A DNA stretch of 64,000 nucleotides from Candidatus Accumulibacter meliphilus (GTDB taxonomy: Bacteria; Pseudomonadota; Gammaproteobacteria; Burkholderiales; Rhodocyclaceae): assembly GCA_003332265.1 (NCBI GenBank), contig QPGA01000007.1:1-64000 (forward strand), in the 5' to 3' direction. Below, piece after piece: positions 62,120 to 64,000 of this stretch. The stretch's first letter is position 1. Every line of letters starts with the position of its first letter. The translations under genes and the position numbers were made by a program. The notes beneath the pieces were generated by a model. That model did not search any database and was not told the DNA's origin. It worked only from the letters and a program-made list of their open reading frames with translations.

Positions 62120-62866
62120 ATGTATAACGCCGCTGGTCAGATCAACAGGGAGCAGCTGGTCCAGCGCTTCGCGCCAATGGTCAAGCGCATCGCTTGCCAT
62201 CTGATGGCACGTCTGCCGGCCAGCGTTCTGCTCGACGATCTGGTCCAGAACGGGATGCTCGGCCTGCTCGACGCGATTGGCCGTTTCGAGGTCGGTGTGG
62301 GAGCACAATTCGAAGCCTACGCCGCGCAGCGGGTACGTGGTGCGATGCTCGACAGCCTGCGCGAGAACGACTGGTTGCCGCGCAGCTTGCGACGCAGCTG
62401 TCGCCTCATCGAGGCGGCCATCGCGCAGCTGCAACAGCAAACGGGTCGCGCGCCGACCGAAAAAGAGCTCGCCGACGCTCTCGACATGACGCTGGCGGAC
62501 TATCAGAAGATGCTGCAGAGCGCTCGCGGGCACCAGTTGGTTTATCTCGAAGACCTGATCAGCGAGGAGGGTGAGGATTTTCTGGAGCGTCATCAGGTTG
62601 AGGAGAACAGCGATCCGGCGCAGCTCTTCGAGGACGAGATGACCCGTCAGGCGCTGGTCAGGGCGATTGCCGATCTGCCCGAGCGTGAAAAGCTGATGAT
62701 GGCGCTCTACTATGAGCGGGATCTCAATCTGCGTGAAATCGGGGAAGTGATGGGCGTCAGCGAATCACGCGTTTGTCAGCTGCACAGTCAGGCCGTGATG
62801 CGCTTGCGCACGCGCCTGGCTGGCGCTGTGGACAAGAAGCGAAAGAAAATCGAAAAGAATGGATAG
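62120..62866 (+). CDS. fliA: RNA polymerase sigma-28 factor FliA
   Basis: The late flagellar sigma factor, 248 residues. Region 2 has DLVQNGMLGLLDAIGRFE and FEAYAAQRVRGAMLDSLREN, region 3 has GRAPTEKELADALDM, and region 4 has LPEREKLMMALYYERDLNLR and the helix-turn-helix EIGEVMGVSESRVCQLHSQA. It directs transcription of late genes such as flagellin and chemoreceptors, which agrees with the FliA site before the MCP gene at 49099. It overlaps motC by 8 bp. Confidence 0.97.
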   Translation: MYNAAGQINREQLVQRFAPMVKRIACHLMARLPASVLLDDLVQNGMLGLLDAIGRFEVGVGAQFEAYAAQRVRGAMLDSLRENDWLPRSLRRSCRLIEAAIAQLQQQTGRAPTEKELADALDMTLADYQKMLQSARGHQLVYLEDLISEEGEDFLERHQVEENSDPAQLFEDEMTRQALVRAIADLPEREKLMMALYYERDLNLREIGEVMGVSESRVCQLHSQAVMRLRTRLAGAVDKKRKKIEKNG

Positions 62867-63599
62867 GACCAGTGTTCTCGGTCTGCTGATCGGCGTGCTG
62901 GCGATTGTCGGCGGGCAAATTCTCGAAGGTGGCCACGTCGGCTCCTTGTCGCAGCCGACAGCGCTGCTCATCGTCGTTGGCGGCACCTTGGGGGCGGTCA
63001 TGTTGCAGAGTCCGTATGCGACCTTCGTCCGCGGCATCCGCATGGTGAAGTGGGTTTTTCGCCCGCCAGTTTCGGATCCGCAGCGACTGATCCAGCAAAT
63101 TGCCCACTGGAGCCAGGTGTCGCGGCGTGAGGGCTTGCTGGCACTCGATGCGCTGGTCAATGAGCTGGCGGACGAGTTCACCCGCAAGGGATTGCAGCTG
63201 CTCGTCGATGGCGCCGAACCGGAGCGCCTGCGTGAGGTTCTGGAGGTCGAAATAAACACCTTCGACCAGGAAATGAAACTCTCGGCCAGAATCTGGGAGG
63301 CGGCTGGCGGCTACTCGCCGACGATCGGCATCCTCGGCGCGGTGATGGGTCTGATTCACGTGATGGAGAACCTGTCCGATCCGTCCAAACTTGGCGCCGG
63401 CATCGCCGTGGCCTTCGTGGCCACGATCTACGGCGTCGGCCTGGCCAACCTGGTCTATCTACCGATGGCCGGCAAGTTGAAGGCGCACATCAATCGCATG
63501 ATCACAGAGCGCGAAATGATCGTCGACGGGCTGGTCGGTATCGCTAATGGCGATAATCCACGCATCATTGAAAGCCGTCTGCGCGGCTATATTTTCTAG
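62859..63599 (+). CDS. motC: Flagellar motor protein MotC
   Basis: A MotA/PomA-type stator subunit of 246 residues, the kind encoded downstream of fliA and called MotC in pseudomonads. Four membrane helices are seen: residues 4-22, 29-50, 145-165 and 178-198. The family signature is SPTIGILGAVMGLIHVM with the GAGIAVAFVATIYGVGLANL helix. The cytoplasmic loop has charged residues for rotor contact. It forms the proton channel with MotD, which begins three bases after its stop. Confidence 0.93.
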   Translation: MDRTSVLGLLIGVLAIVGGQILEGGHVGSLSQPTALLIVVGGTLGAVMLQSPYATFVRGIRMVKWVFRPPVSDPQRLIQQIAHWSQVSRREGLLALDALVNELADEFTRKGLQLLVDGAEPERLREVLEVEINTFDQEMKLSARIWEAAGGYSPTIGILGAVMGLIHVMENLSDPSKLGAGIAVAFVATIYGVGLANLVYLPMAGKLKAHINRMITEREMIVDGLVGIANGDNPRIIESRLRGYIF

Positions 63600-63602
63600 A
63601 CT

Positions 63603-64000
63603 GTGGCACGTCGAAAACGCGCCGAGGAAGGGCACGAAAACCACGAGCGTTGGCTGGTTTCGTACGCGGATTTCATTACCCTGCTGTTCGCTTTCTTTGT
63701 TGTGATGTACGCCCTTTCCTCCGTCAATGAAGGCAAGTACCGAATTCTGAGCGATTCGATGGCCAGCGCTTTTCGCAATGTACCGGCCAACAGCGCTGGC
63801 CAGCTGGCGCTGATCGTGCCGACACCGGCGTCCGTGGCGAAGCCCAGTCTGGCCAGCAAGGCGCAGGAGGCCGTCAAACAGAAACAGCGCGAGAGTATGC
63901 GCAGCATTGCCAAGGACATTCTTGAGGTGATGGCGCCCCTGGTCGCGCAGGGGAAGGTGCGGGTCCTTGAAACCAGTCGCGGGGTGACCATAGAAATCAA
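63603..64000 (+). CDS. motD: Flagellar motor protein MotD (partial, runs off the window)
   Basis: The 5' part of a MotB-type stator gene, starting with GTG at 63603. It encodes VARRKRAEEGHENHERWLV then SYADFITLLFAFFVVMYALS. The latter is the single membrane helix with the proton-carrying aspartate in SYADF, followed by the SVNEGKYRILSDSM plug-like region. At least 132 residues are encoded before the window ends; the peptidoglycan-binding OmpA-like domain would lie beyond. No stop occurs, so it has no closed reading frame here. Confidence 0.93.
   Translation, partial: MARRKRAEEGHENHERWLVSYADFITLLFAFFVVMYALSSVNEGKYRILSDSMASAFRNVPANSAGQLALIVPTPASVAKPSLASKAQEAVKQKQRESMRSIAKDILEVMAPLVAQGKVRVLETSRGVTIEI

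Noticed and set aside
63596..64000. Minus-strand 134-codon frame at the window end
   Set aside because: The plus strand encodes MotD from GTG at 63603 with the SYADF motor motif, continuing past the window.

Overview
The window looks like a high-GC betaproteobacterial chromosome, probably from the Rhodocyclales and close to Candidatus Accumulibacter. This is inferred from the combination of a PEP-CTERM surface protein behind a sigma-54 promoter, an ABC-transporter type O-polysaccharide locus, a DjlA-type co-chaperone, Tex, and the flagellar order flhB-flhA-flhF-flhG-fliA-motC-motD. No rRNA, tRNA or CRISPR array was recognised. The species cannot be fixed from the sequence alone.

Layout. 1-3540: an apparently complete IS66-family element whose left end is base 1. 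It carries a DruA-like (DUF4338) gene coupled to the transposase and has an unusual convergent gene order. 3541-8480: small metabolic and envelope genes (ABM monooxygenase, murein endopeptidase MepA, methyltransferase, flavodoxin with a coupled 36-residue ORF, diguanylate cyclase). 8605-14280: a tightly packed envelope operon of FadL-type porin, exported PHP-like DUF3604 protein, PpiC foldase and HupE/UreJ membrane protein. 14.5-16.7 kb: DUF4239 membrane protein and DjlA-like co-chaperone. 16.7-18.3 kb: a decayed second copy of the IS66 element, cut by a remnant tyrosine-recombinase element. 18.3-19.3 kb: the PEP-CTERM protein and its promoter.

19.4-36.5 kb is one long minus-strand polysaccharide locus. 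rfbF, rfbG and rfbH make a CDP-3,6-dideoxy-4-keto sugar. A reductase/epimerase and a YerE-like thiamine-diphosphate enzyme suggest a branched (yersiniose-type) product. Wzm and a Wzt with a C-terminal sugar-binding domain export the chain. Methyltransferases, a GT2 glycosyltransferase, a WbsX (GH99-like) protein and a beta-propeller protein assemble or modify it. A DUF4143 ATPase with its own apparently leaderless promoter sits inside. 36.5-41.8 kb holds a SNF2/SWIM helicase and a tandem duplication of an Rpn-type nuclease gene with helicase-tail fragments. One Rpn copy is broken by a short repeat.

41.9-49 kb: HAD phosphatase, Tex, FliW, then FecR, OmpA lipoprotein and CHASE2 adenylate cyclase. 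49.1-64 kb: chemotaxis and flagella. A sigma-28 promoter precedes an MCP, followed by two CheV proteins, CheY, CheZ and CheA. A strong terminator ends this block, and flhB, flhA, flhF, flhG, fliA (the sigma-28 factor itself), motC and the start of motD follow with overlapping or short junctions.

The most unusual signal is a family of five copies of a ~120-bp three-hairpin element flanked by TAA. Comparison of the two Rpn copies shows a 123-bp net insertion with TTA/TAA duplication. The size is a multiple of three. One copy is read in frame through cheZ, one supplies the likely translation start of the cyclase gene, and one lies in frame upstream of fliW. This resembles the coding palindromic elements known from Rickettsia but is not a family I recognise.
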